Source of the DNA: Branchipolynoe longqiensis | Taxonomy: Eukaryota; Annelida; Polychaeta; Phyllodocida; Polynoidae | Direction: 5' to 3' | DNA: 64,000 nt | NCBI GenBank assembly: GCA_030323885.1 | Contig: CM059203.1 | Coordinates: 1,674,001-1,738,000 of the forward strand | In this document: positions 41,325 to 52,105 of the stretch, in pieces | Layout of the letters: each line of letters opens with the position of its first letter | Position numbering within the stretch: position 1 is the stretch's first letter | Translations under genes and position numbers: made by a program | Notes under the pieces: model-generated | Seen by the model: the letters and a program-made list of their open reading frames with translations, nothing else | Told to the model about the DNA's origin: nothing | The model's database searches: none

Positions 41325-42153
41325 CAGAGAGCGTGTATACAGATGAGAGGGACAACTCCCATACTACACCATGTAACAGATGCCGACTGTGGCGCTCCAA
41401 GTGGTGGTTGTTGAATAGTATATGACACAGCTGTCAAACTCAAGGCATTGTCAATGGTCGTGTGCAATCTTCCTACAGAAAACGTTAAATATCTCTAAAA
41501 CTACAACACCTAGAAACAAACTGATTGGAATACACATAGGAAACATGTTTACCAACAAGATTATATTAAAGAGATATGGTTAGGGTTCTGGATTTCTATT
41601 AATTTGGAATAAAACTGACGTTTTTCACTACGCGTACGGCAAACTCAAGGCATTGTCAATGGCGGTGAGCAATCTTCCTACAGAAAACGTTAAATATCTC
41701 TAAAACTACAACACCTAGAAACAAACTGATTGGAATACACATAGGAAACATGTTTACCAACAAGATTGTATTAAATTGATATGGTTAGGGTTCTGGATTT
41801 CTATTAATTTGGAATAAAACTGACGTTTTTCACTACGCGTACGGCAAACTCAAGGAATTGTCAATGGTCGTGTGCAATCTTCCTACAGAAAAAGTGAAAT
41901 ATCTCTAAAACTACACCAAATAGAAACAAGCCGCTTAGTACACATATAGAAAACATGTTTACCAAAAGGATTATATTAAATCGATAAGGTTAGGCTTCTG
42001 CATTTCTATTAATTTTGAATAAAAACAAATGTTTTGCACTACACGTATGGCAAACTCAAAGCTTGTTCAACACTAACCGCCAGGAACGCCACTGTAGCCT
42101 GTGTTACCGATTTTCGCGGGAGTTGTCTCTCTCATCTGTATACACGCTCTCTG
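41325..42153. mobile_element. 829-bp MITE, CAGAGAGCG family, three internal modules
   Basis: GTAATAC is duplicated exactly (41318-41324 and 42154-42160). Ends match 18605-19220. Three copies of the 200-bp module ('caaactcaaggcattgtcaa' heads near 41436, 41639 and 41843) sit between the ends. Confidence 0.8.
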
Positions 42154-42164
42154 GTAATACTTTG

Positions 42165-44460
42165 ACTAAAAGTGAACTTCCACGCGAATACCTTATGCCA
42201 TATCTAGACTAGAAGTGAACTGAAAGCTGTATAATCTTAAGAACCTACCCCATGCTTTCTGGATGGAAGTAAAATGAAAGCTGTATAACATGAGGAACCT
42301 ACCCCCTGCTTTCTGAATCCAAGGAAGTAAAATGAAAGATGTATAACCTGAGGAACCTACCCTATGGTTTCTGAATGGAAGGAAATTGAAAGCTGTATAA
42401 CATAAGGAACCTACACTATGCTTTCTGAATGGAAGGAAGTAAAATGAAAGTTGTATAACAAGGAACCTACACTATGCTTTCTGAATGGAAGTAAAATGAA
42501 AGCTGTATAACCTGAAGAATCTACCCTATGCTTTCTGAATGGAAGTAAAATGAAAGTGATATAACCTGAGGAACATACCCTCTGCTTTCTGAATGGAAGT
42601 AAAATGAAAGCTGTATAACAAGGAACATACACTATGCTTTCTGAATGGAAGTAAAATGAAAGCTGCATAACCTGAAGAATATACCCTATGCTTTCTGAAT
42701 GGAAGTAAAATGAAAGCTGTATAACATAAGGAACCTACACTATGCTTTCTGAATGGAAGGAAGTAAAGTGAAAGTTGTATAGCAAGGAACCTACACTATG
42801 ATGTCTGAATGGAAGTAAAATGAAAGCTGTATAACCTGAAGAATCTACCCTATGCTTTTTGAATGGAAGTGAAATGAAAGCTGTATAACATGAGGAACCT
42901 ACCTTATACTTTCTGAATGGAAGTAAAATGAAAGATGCATAACCTGAGGAACCTACCATATGCTTTCTGAATGGAAGTAAAATGAAAGCTGTATAACCTG
43001 AGGAACCTACACTATGCTTTCTGAATGGAAGGAAGTAAAATGAAAACTGTATAACATAAGGAACCTACCCTATGCTTTCTGAATGGAAGTAAAATGAAAG
43101 CTGTATAACAAGGAAGCTACCCTATGCTTTCTGAATGGAAGTAAAATGAAAGATGTATAACCTGAAGAATCTACCCTATGCCTTTTGAATGGAAGTAAAA
43201 TGAAAGTTGTATAACATGAGGAACCTATGTTACTTTCTGAATGGAAGTAAAATGAACGCTGTATAACCTGAGGAACCTACCCTATACTTTCTGAATGAAA
43301 GTAAAATGAAAGCTGTATAGCCTGAGGAACCTACACTATGCTTTCTGAATGGAAGGAAATGAAATGAAAACTGCATAACATAAGGAACCTACCCTATACT
43401 TTCTGAATGAAAGTAAAATTAAAGCTCTATAACCTGAAGAAACTACCCCATGCTTTCTGAATGGAAGTAAAATGAAAGCTATATAACATGAGAAACCTAC
43501 CCTATGGTTTCTGAAGGAAGTAAAAATGAAAGCTGTATAACCTGAGGAACCTGCTATGCTTTCTGAATGGAAGTGAAATGAAAACTGTATAACATAAGGA
43601 ACCTATACAATGCTTTCTGAATGGAAGTATAATGAAAGCTGTATAACCTGAGGAACATACCATATGCTTTCTGAATGGAAGTGAAATGAAAGCTGTATAG
43701 CCTGAGGAACCTACCCTATGCTTTCTGAATGGAAGGAAGTAAAATGAAAGCTGTATAACAAGGAACCTACACTATGCTTTCTGAATGGAAGGAAGTAAAA
43801 TGAAAACTGTATAACATAAGGAACCTACCCTATGCTTTCTGAATGGAAGTAAAATGAAAGCTGTATAATCTGAGGAACCTACCCTATGCATTCTGAATGG
43901 AAGGAAGTAAAATGAAAGCTGTATAACATGAGGAACCTACCCTCTGCTTTCTGAATGGAAGTAAAATGAAAGCTGTATAACCTGAGGAACCTACCCCATG
44001 CTTTCTGAATGGAAGGAAGTAAAATGAAAGCTGTATAACATGAGGAACCTAAACTATGCCTTCTGAATGGAAGTAAAAATTTAATCTGTATAACCTGAGG
44101 AACCTACTACGCTTTCTGAATGGAACGAAGTGAAATTAAAACTGTATAACATAAGGAACCTACCCTATGCTTTCTGAATGGAAGTACAATGAAACCTGTA
44201 TAACATGAGGAACCTACACTATGCTTTCTGAATGGAAGGAAGTAAAATGAAAACTGTATAACCTGAAGAAACTACCCTATGCTTTCTGAATGGAAGTAAA
44301 ATGAAAGCTGTATAACCTGAGGAAACTACACTATGCTTTCTGAGGGGAAGTGAAATGAGACCTGTATAACTTACATCATTCTTTGAATAGCTATGAAATA
44401 AAACCGGTATAACTTACGCCATACCTTAACTGGAAGTGAAATGAAAGCTGCATTACCTAC
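42165..44460 (+). repeat. 2.3-kb minisatellite, about 55-60-bp unit
   Basis: About forty copies of 'ctttctgaatggaagtaaaa' followed by 'tgaaagctgtataacctgag' and 'gaacctaccctatg'. Units vary by a 4-bp 'ggaa' duplication and by 'cctg', 'cata' or gap at one site, giving several unit lengths. Open frames across it are artefacts. Confidence 0.9.
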
Positions 44461-44869
44461 GCAGCACTTTGTCTAGAAGCAACATGACACCTGTATCAAC
44501 TTGCAATCAAGATGTCTCCGATGGCTACAACAGGTGCCCTGGGATTCGATGAAGGAGTCACCAGACCTGCTCTACCTGTAGCTACTTGACTTACCTAATG
44601 ATAGTAATACGGCTAATGTGGCTCAAGAGAACTAACTAGCACAGGATTAAAGCCGAGATTCCATTAGCACATAGTTTGACATGTGATGTGCCTCATGCGA
44701 TATGTGATGGGTGCCATGCAGAAGCGATGAGTGTTTACAAGATTACTTTGATATATTTAGCAGTGAATTTTTCTACTGCGGAAAAGTGATAAAACCACTG
44801 TCACAAGCCAGTACCGGTCGATATGACCTCAAATATTGATTGCTATCCTGTTAAGTCCAATTCATTCAC
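44461..44869. other. Spacer with 'atgtgatgtgcctcatg' words
   Basis: 44680-44725 has words like the minisatellite at 61890-62660. Otherwise nothing is recognised. Confidence 0.4.
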
Positions 44870-45190
44870 TCACCATGTGCATTGGACAATTTCTGAGATC
44901 GGGAGTTCGATTCCAGGTTGAGTTAAGCCAATGACTTATCAAATTGATACTTGTCCCTTCCTAGCCTGGCGCTCGACATTAATAACTTGTCACTTCCTAG
45001 ACTAGCGCTCGACATTAATAGGATAGGGCAGGACTGGTTAGTGGGATATCAGGTCATGGTGCTGGCGGCCTAATTTTGCAGTGGGGCTTCACTATAAAGT
45101 CACCATGAGTATGCACTGTCACAAGTCGGTATGTGTCCTGATATGACCTTACACGTTGCCAGGATGCAAAACTCCAACAACCAACCAGCC
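44870..45190 (+). mobile_element. SINE type 1 with internal duplication
   Basis: The head is partial ('gatcgggagttcgattccag'), followed by the body. 'cttcctag.ct.gcgctcgac' and 'attaata' occur twice (44966 and 44994), a short internal duplication. The tail is 'aaactccaacaaccaacc'. Confidence 0.7.
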
Positions 45191-45315
45191 ATGAATTTGT
45201 GCACATAAAAGCGCCTGGGTTGCTACAAGTCGCTAAATTCAATCTTTTACTCACGCTGACCCTTAGCCAATGCATGTGATTATGCACTGATTTAGTCTGC
45301 CTCCATTCACCATTG

Positions 45316-45610
45316 TCCATGTTAGCGCTAACATGGGTAATTCGCAGCGGGACGTGGGGTGGTAGACTTTCAAGCACTACACCGAACCACCACCTGACGA
45401 TTTACGGACAAACTAGCCTCACTCGGATCACCCCAGCGCGACTCCACCTAGCCCGGCCGACCCTGCAGCTACCTATCGATTCAAAAGCGCATCATACGAA
45501 ACCACGCGGACCTCTCGCACGCGACCAACCGGCAGTCACCGCTTGGATATGAACCCGACCACTACATCCATACTGATTAACCATTGTTTGGCTTTCCCCA
45601 CACTACACAT
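45316..45610 (+). repeat. A-type repeat of a third tyrosine-recombinase element subfamily
   Basis: It starts with the perfect palindrome CATGTTAGC-GCTAACATG followed by 'ggtaatt', like 11752 and 28671. The following C-rich DNA ('ggatcacccc', 'actccacctag') is only loosely similar. No B repeat or gene is seen. Confidence 0.5.
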
Positions 45611-45826
45611 GACACTTTACATACAAGAGTAAGCAGTAATGAAATATCAGCTTTATCATATGCACAGGTGCATGAGAAGAACGGAAAGCTGTACAAGGCA
45701 GACTAGTCCTCTTAATATAATGGTATTATATTAACACACTTATCTACCCACTTGACACCCTTCGGGCAATCAGGCTGCCATTAGCAGATTCCTAATTGAT
45801 GCTCCAAATCCTTACTTGTCTAAATA

Positions 45827-46643
45827 GACGAGATCACCATTCCGACTGCGCATGCGCTGAAAATGGCATTGGCAGTGACCATTGAGTTTGCCGATACGCA
45901 TAGGGAACAATTTCGATTTTATTCAAAATGAATAGAAATACATAACAAATTGGCATAAACATGTATGCACACATGTAATATAATGATCTGATGAATATAG
46001 CTAAGACAAAAAGCCATAGTTAAACATTTTGAGCTAAGAAACATACAATTCCAGACAAAACAATCGCCGTGGATATGGCCTATGCTGCCGACATGGCGTA
46101 AAGCAACCACCAATCAATCAATCAATCAACACAAAATAATCAGTCACTTTAAGTCTCATATCCACATCACCATTATTAATTCTTGTTCTAAATATTAAAA
46201 TGCCAAATGTGTCAACATACACTTGTTTCAGAGAAATATATATAACCAATATCTGATTAACCCTACTCATTTTCTAGTTCTACATATGTCATTAATCATA
46301 GGATATAAATAAAAAAATTAATAAAATGAGTAAAACTGACTCTGGCTATGGCTCTAACACTAGTCTGAGTGCCCAGATTTGTCTAAATCTAAATGCACAT
46401 GGCATAAGATGTGCTGATTATATTGATGTAAATGCAATGCTGGATAAAAGATTAATATCTTAATTTATTATATATATTTTTTTAGTTGGTGTTCTATGTT
46501 TCAAACAAGAGCTGAGATGAGCTGAAACTAGCACATTTCATAGCTGCACACAGTGTATTTGCATGTGCCATGTGCTTCTCGCGGGTTTGTTTTTCTTCTA
46601 CACATCCCACAATGCACCGCGCGGCTGGAATGGTGATGTCGTC
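45827..46643. mobile_element. 817-bp TA-type MITE, diverged copy
   Basis: TA flanks both ends (45825-45826 and 46644-46645). The ends are GACGAGATCACCATTCC and, reversed, GACGACATCACCATTCC. The left interior matches 58442 ('gactgcgcatgcgctgaaaa') and the right interior matches 52470-52750. A LINE tail with (AATC)n lies inside at about 46065-46135. Confidence 0.65.
46065..46138 (+). mobile_element. LINE 3' tail fragment ending in (AATC)n
   Basis: 'ggatatggcctatgctgccg' followed by 'accaatcaatcaatcaatc' matches the end of the LINE at 8330-8397. It is a very short, 5'-truncated insertion. Confidence 0.55.
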
Positions 46644-46989
46644 TATTGGTTGTTGTAGACAAAGCCTTCTTCAATCTACTTTAAAGATCTGGTCACATGA
46701 TTTTCCAAATATTCCCTACATGAATATTTTATGTATCTTAAAGTTGTCTGGACCGATGGTTTTCAGTTCCTGTCATTTTCCTTTATAATTCTTATTTAAT
46801 TTTAGGATCGAGGCGCCGGTCTTCCGGCTTTTGCACATGAACTATATGATAGTCCTGGCTTAATTTGTGACATTCCGACGTACCATCATATTCTCTAGTA
46901 TTCGTTACATTCCATTCTCTTCATCAAATTCCCTAACATTCGTTGCATTCCATGGTCTTCATCATATTCCCTAATATATATTTATATTA

Positions 46990-47255
46990 TTCTCTCATAT
47001 ACACTTCTCAACTACTGACATTTAACAACTCAAGCGGACTGGGCAGGCTCCCCTCCTTGCCTGGTGCTGCCACCTGGCCTATTCAGCTGTCACGCCTCGG
47101 CCTCTCACCTGTACCACTCGCTTAAATTTTTGTTTATCGGCAGAGGGCAATTTTTGTTTATCGGCAGAGGGCACTTAGCTCTTGCCAGAGAATACAGTTT
47201 TCCATCCCACTACCTTGTTTGTCTTTGCCAGAGAATACAGTTTTCTATCCCATTC
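46990..47255 (+). repeat. Direct repeat copy 1 (AACTACTGAC... family)
   Basis: From 'cacttctcaactactgacat' through 'gcaggctcccctccttgcct' to a duplicated 'ttgtttatcggcagagggca' and 'gccagagaatacagttttc'. It recurs at 48218-48440 with minor changes. The family is unknown. Confidence 0.6.
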
Positions 47256-47257
47256 CC

Positions 47258-47490
47258 CATGCCCCCAGCTCTGCCAATTTAGATTTCCACCACTGTGTAT
47301 AACTTACAGCGTCATCAAAGGCCGGTTGCTCTCATACCATGTCTATGTGGTGTGGGAGGTTAAAAATCCCTTGGGTCGGTAAAAGTGTAGGCTCGGGCTT
47401 TCTATCGACCAGCAGTGGAGTGGGGAAGACCAGTCATCTGTGACTGGGATTTCCCATGCTTGGGACAACTAATGTACCAAAAAAAAAAAG
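47258..47490 (+). mobile_element. SINE type 2, head missing
   Basis: It begins at 'gcccccagctctgccaattt', just after where the tRNA-like head would end, and runs to the A-rich tail. Confidence 0.7.
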
Positions 47491-48217
47491 TGAGAGACAA
47501 ATAAGTGTTCACACTTCCTGTCTACCATTCGCTATATCGCTATATATCCCTAAGCATTTCAATATCGGAATATTTTACAGTATATGAACAATATGGAGAT
47601 TAGCAGGTACCATTCAGGCATTCCAAATATTATGCATATTTTATTTTGTATAAAACTGGCTATGGTGAAAAGAGTGAGAGAGAGAGAGTCGAAGCGAGGA
47701 GTGGGTGGGAACCCACAATTTTATTTTGTATATATGGGTTGTTGTTCTTCAGTGGCCAGCATGAAGAAGAACCAAATTATTCATACATTTTCATACATAT
47801 ATTTATTTTTATATACAATGTATATATATTTTGTATGTGGAATATAAGCATTATATGTATATAGATTGGCGGTGCTGCCTTTTATTATTGATTTATTATT
47901 ATTTAATTATTTATTCGCTGCTATGATAGGCGATTTGCTCCAGGTCTGCTGCGGCACTGGAAGTGACGGTAGTGCCGGCCCAAATCGCCAGACGCTTGAA
48001 CCTTTTTTAGCTTTATATGATGTACGGTAGGGATTTTTTGCTCGGCCATAAGCTCTGAACAAATAAATGAGGGTTTCCACCGCACTAGTCATCTAATTTT
48101 CTCCTTGATTTACACACTTCGCAGCAAGACAAATTTAGGTGCTGTATAAGCATTATACGAGTATAATTATCCATAAACTGATTATCCTCTAAGTGTGCCC
48201 TGATTGCACCATGTTCT
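47491..48217. other. Unidentified AT-rich spacer
   Basis: 'gtgagagagagagtcgaagc' is a short purine run near 47670. No supported gene is present. Confidence 0.35.
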
Positions 48218-48440
48218 GACACTTCTCAACTACTGACATTTAACAACTCAAGCGGACTGGGCAGGCTCCCCTCCTTGCCTGGTGCTGCCACCTGGCCTAT
48301 TCAGCTGTCACGCCTCGCCCTCTCGCCTGTACCACTTGCTTAATTTGTTGTTTATCGGCAGTGGGCAATTTTTGTTTATCGGCAGAGGGCACTTACCTGT
48401 TGCCAGAGAATACAGTTTTCTATCATACTACCTTGTTTGT
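48218..48440 (+). repeat. Direct repeat copy 2
   Basis: A near match to 46990-47250, lacking the last 'gccagagaatac' duplication. Confidence 0.6.
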
Positions 48441-48564
48441 CTTTCCTTCTTTCTTGTAGGAAATAATTATATAACTATTTTTACATATTCATGTATTGAG
48501 TTGAGTTTTATTTAACCACAATCATGCAGGATAATCTTCCAGCCGTACTTAAATAAGTATTCAT

Positions 48565-49200
48565 ACTCATAGGTTGCAAGTGGTCACAAAATGGTCGAAA
48601 GTGGTCGCAAAGGCTCACAAAGTGGTCCTTAGTGGTCGCCGGTAAAAAGGGTAGGAGGAGCGGAGTGTGTGGAGGCAGGAAGGCGAGTGGCCCGAGGCGA
48701 GGCTGGAGGCGGTTATAAGGGAAGGAGCGGGGGGTATTATGTAAGAGCCAACGGCTGGAGGAAAGAGAGGAGAGAGGGGGGGGGGGGCGCCCTCTCTCGC
48801 CTCGCATCAACCGCAATGCGAGCATTACGACCCAGGCGACCACTTTGGTCGCAAGGAGGATTCAACTGCTGCACCAAAAACCTTGCGACCAAAATAATCG
48901 GCGACCATTTTGATAGCATTTGGTGACCCATGGGATTTTTGGTCGCAAAGCGGTCGCAAAATGATCGCCAGTGGTCATAAGCCATAGTGTGACTGGGGCT
49001 TAAATTGAACGCCGATCGGTTGCAAATCGATCGCCGATCGATCGCCAAATGGTCGCTGGTGGTTGCAGCATGTCAGATCGTCGATCAGTTGGCGACCGAT
49101 CGCCTATCGGTCGGCGACTGATTGCCGACTGGGCGCCAACCTATGAAAACACTTGGCGACCTCTTTGTGACCATTTTGGTCGTAAGAAGGTCGCCGAGTA
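48565..49200. mobile_element. Harbinger-type MITE(s), GGTCGC-word family, nested
   Basis: 'agtggtcgcaaa', 'ggtcgccg', 'gatcgcc' and 'ggcgacca' words fill both halves. An inner terminus at about 48968-48992 reversed reads TTAAGCCCCAGTCACACTATG. The interior is split by an A-repeat mini element at 48650-48832. Outer boundaries are uncertain and two overlapping copies are possible. Confidence 0.5.
48650..48832 (-). mobile_element. About 183-bp A-repeat mini element inside a MITE
   Basis: On the - strand it starts 'ggtcGTAATGC-TC-GCATTGC' then 'ggttgatgcgaggc', carries 'cccttataacc', and ends 'ctcctacccttttt'. It has the same layout and end as 38409-38605. Confidence 0.6.
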
Positions 49201-49424
49201 AAATATTAAAAACTACTGAAGAGTGGTTTTTTGGCATAGACCTAGAGCCCTGGGGCTGGCTTACACTGCTAAGTTGGCAGCGTGTGCAAAATGCACATTA
49301 CCTCAAGGCTGCAAAGTACACATTACCTCAAGGCTGCAACATGCACATGTCCTCAAGGCTGGTTCCGGGAGAGGTTAACACTAACAGAGTTCAGTGTCAC
49401 CATCTCACGCAAGTGGCGACCGGG

Positions 49425-50030
49425 CGCCGTTGGAGAATCGGTAGAGTGCCGGCCTCGCGTGCGGGGGATCGGGAGTTCGCTTCCCGGTCGAGTCAAACCA
49501 TTGACTTATAAAATTTATACTTGTCGCTACCTAGAGTGGCGCTCGGCATTAATGGGATAGGCCAATGACTGGGTGGGATATCGCGCCATGGTGCCATATT
49601 TTACACACTGTTACAAATCGGTACCCTTCCTTATATGGACCAGACGGGATGGCCGAATGAGTTATAGCATCCGTCTCCAGTGCTGGTAGATCGTGGGGTC
49701 GTGGGTTCGAACCCTGGTCGAGTCAAACCAATGACTTAAAAATTGATACTTGTCGCTTCCTAGCCAGGCGCTAGGCATTATTAGGACATGGCAAGGACTG
49801 GTGAGCTCAGTGTCAGGATAATGTGACTGAGTGGGAAACCAGGTCATGGTGCTGGCGGCCTGGTTTCCCAGTGGGACAGCACCATAAAGTCACCATGAGT
49901 GCGCACTGTCACAAGTCGGTACCCGTCCTGATATGACCTTAGATGTTGTTAGGACGTAAAACAACAACAACAAACAAACAATCCTTATATGACCTTAGAT
50001 GTTGCCAGGACGTAAAACTCCAACAACAAA
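49425..50030 (+). mobile_element. SINE type 1 interrupted by another SINE type 1
   Basis: The head has A-box-like 'gagaatcggtagagtgccgg' and B-box-like 'gggagttcgcttcccgg', then the body to 49628. The 3' end continues at 49983 ('ccttagatgttgccaggacg', 'aaactccaac'). The gap is the complete SINE at 49642-49982. Confidence 0.7.
49642..49982 (+). mobile_element. Full-length SINE type 1 (Leu/Ser-like tRNA head)
   Basis: Target duplication CCTTATATG(G)ACC (49629-49641 and 49983-49994). The head 'gatggccgaatgagttatag' and B-box 'gtgggttcgaaccctgg' lead into the body 'cagtgtcaggataatgtgac', 'gtcatggtgctggcggcctg', 'ataaagtcaccatgagtg' and the tail 'aacaacaacaacaaacaaac'. Confidence 0.85.
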
Positions 50031-50559
50031 CAAACCACACACATGGCCATAGCTGTGTAGCCAGGCGATATGTATATGTATATATAAATTATTATTATAT
50101 CATCAGTTTATTCATGCTTAACAACAATGCATGGTGAAAGCCGTTGTAAGGCAAATATCGCATAACTTCATAATAACAGTAAGTTGAGCAACAGCTCCAT
50201 AATCAATTAGCAATCAATGTAAGTGGGTCCTACGGACCATCAACTGACATCTGGCTGGCCACTGCCTACCATAATAAAAAAAAACAGCACAGTAGTTGTT
50301 CGGGTGGAGCCGGAGGAGCGAGTGGCAGCTCTGCAGGCAGCGGCAGGCCAGCTGTGCATGCAGCGCCAATAGTCCCCTGGTGCCAGAGCCGGGAACTAGA
50401 GTAGTTTCAGTAAGTAGTATAGCCGGAGTCTGCTTTGGCCTTACAGCCGTATACAGTCTTGTATACGAGTTATATATAAATTATTATTATTTCACTCATG
50501 GCGACTTCATAGTGTTGGATCAATGGGATACGTAGTTATTCTCGCAGCCATGATATTGA
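50031..50559. other. Spacer, nothing recognised
   Basis: 'ataaattattattat' occurs twice (50084 and 50474). GC-richer DNA near 50300-50400 shows no domain in any frame. Confidence 0.35.
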
Positions 50560-51120
50560 TTAACATAATCTGTTGGATTATGCAACTTTAAGAATCAGTG
50601 CGAACACACTACCAATGACAACTTTAATTTGCCACGTTTTCACTTCAAATACCTCCAAAATCAGACATTTTCAACGAGAATGTTATTTCAAACAAATTTA
50701 AAGTCGATTATAATGACCAACCTAATATATTTATCTAAAGATTGGTTGGATGGTTGTTGGAGTTTTACGTACTGGCAATATCCAAGGTCATATCAGGATG
50801 GGTACCGACCTATGATAGCGCACACTCGTGGCAACTTTATAGTGCTGCCCCACTTGGAAAGCAGGTTGCCAACACTATGAACCAATATCCCACTCAGTCA
50901 CATTATCCTGACACTGATCTAACCAGTCCTTGGTATATCCTATTAATGCTGAGCACCAGGCTGTGAAGTGACAAGTATCAATTTTATAAGTCATTGGTTT
51001 GACTCGACCGGGAACTGAGCGCCCGACCTTCCGCACGTGAGGCCTACGCTCTACTGATTCAGCCACCGCACCTGGTTTTATCTAAAGAAGATGGCAGAAC
51101 TTCAAAAACAGACTATAAGT
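50560..51120 (-). mobile_element. TTAA-type MITE split by a SINE
   Basis: The left part ('gattatgcaactttaag', 'acgttttcacttcaaatac', 'gtcgattataatgaccaacc') and the right part ('agatggcagaacttcaaaaa', 'agactataagt') are co-linear with the TTAA family. The SINE at 50741-51077 interrupts it. Confidence 0.55.
50741..51077 (-). mobile_element. Full-length SINE type 1
   Basis: Exact 10-bp target duplication TTATCTAAAG (50731-50740 and 51078-51087). The head is at the right end: on the - strand 'caggtgcggtggctgaatca', 'gtagagcgtaggcctcacgt', then the B-box region and body. The tail is 'ccaacaaccatccaaccaat'. Confidence 0.85.
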
Positions 51121-51200
51121 ATAGATAATTTTCACAAATGCTTTGACGGATTAATCTAGGAATTAAGTGAGAGACCCCCAGGATAGGTGCATGAAGTGGC

Positions 51201-51520
51201 GTTCTCTATGGCAGAGTGGTTAGAGTGTCTGACTTTTTTTCTAGGTCAGACTCCTAATCTGAGGGTCGGTGGTTCGATTGCCCGTGCCCCCGGCTCTGCC
51301 AATTTGGATTTCCACCGCTGTGTATAACTTACAGCGTCATCAAAGTCCTGTTGCTCTCATACCATGTCTATGTGGTGTGGGAGGTTAAAAATCCCTTGGG
51401 TCGGTAAAAGTGTAGGCTCGGGCTTTCTATCGACCAGCAGTGGAGTGGGGAAGACCAGTCATCTGTGACTGGGATTTCCCCTGCTTGGGACAACTAATGT
51501 ACCAACAAAAGAAAAAAAAA
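51201..51520 (+). mobile_element. Full-length SINE type 2 with T7 tract in the tRNA head
   Basis: Head: 'atggcagagtggttagagtg' (A-box), 'tctgac-T7-ctaggtcagac', 'tcctaatctga' (anticodon-arm-like with CCT), and 'ggtggttcgattgcc' (B-box). The body runs 'gctctgccaatttggatttc', 'tgtataacttacagcgtcat', 'cccttgggtcggtaaaagtg', 'cgaccagcagtgga' and 'gcttgggacaactaatgtac', with an A-rich tail. Other copies: 30500, 38020, 47258, 60040 and 63115. Confidence 0.8.
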
Positions 51521-52102
51521 AGAGAGACAGATAAGTGTTCACACTTCCTGTCTACCATTCGCTATATCGCTATAAGCAGCCATAAAGGTGATCAAATTGT
51601 TTTGCTAATATTTGCTTATTATCTTTGAAGGTGAGATATGCCATACAAACAGTGGCGCAAGCATCTCTTCTCCAACTTATTCGAAACAAGTGTCTAAGAG
51701 GCAGACATCTGTCAACATCTGGGCAACCGCTGCTAGCCGACAACATGCGGGTAAGTGGGTTGATGGAAAGAGATGACACTTCAACATCCAATGCATTTCA
51801 CATTGGGCAGCCGCCTGGTGAAATCAAGTGTGGACCATAGAAGATTTCCACCACCAAGCTGCTCTCTGATGGCACTGCAAGAACTACTGTAGGTAGCAGC
51901 TCGCTCTGTAGCCCCACTTTGTGGTAAAGGTATTATAAATGATTTCCATCACCAACCAACGCTCTGATCGCAGTGGAAGAAATAACGTCATGGGCAGTAT
52001 AGTAGCTGACTGTGCATCAGGTTCTGTGGAAAAGGTCTTATAGAGGATTTCCACACCAACCTACCCTCTGATGGCACTGATAGAACTACTGTAGGTAGCA
52101 GC
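51521..52102. repeat. Spacer with diverged 'gatttccaccaccaa' repeats
   Basis: 'gatttccaccaccaagctgc', 'gatttccatcaccaaccaac' and 'gatttccacaccaacctacc' (51842, 51940 and 52037), with 'ctctgatggcactg' and 'aactactgtaggtagcagct', form three diverged copies of a unit of about 97 bp. It continues beyond the next MITE at 53022-53055. Confidence 0.6.
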
Positions 52103-52105
52103 TAA

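Noticed and set aside
42165..44460. CRISPR-like array of regularly spaced repeats
   Set aside because: There are no unique spacers. The whole unit repeats and drifts, as in a eukaryotic minisatellite, and there are no cas genes.
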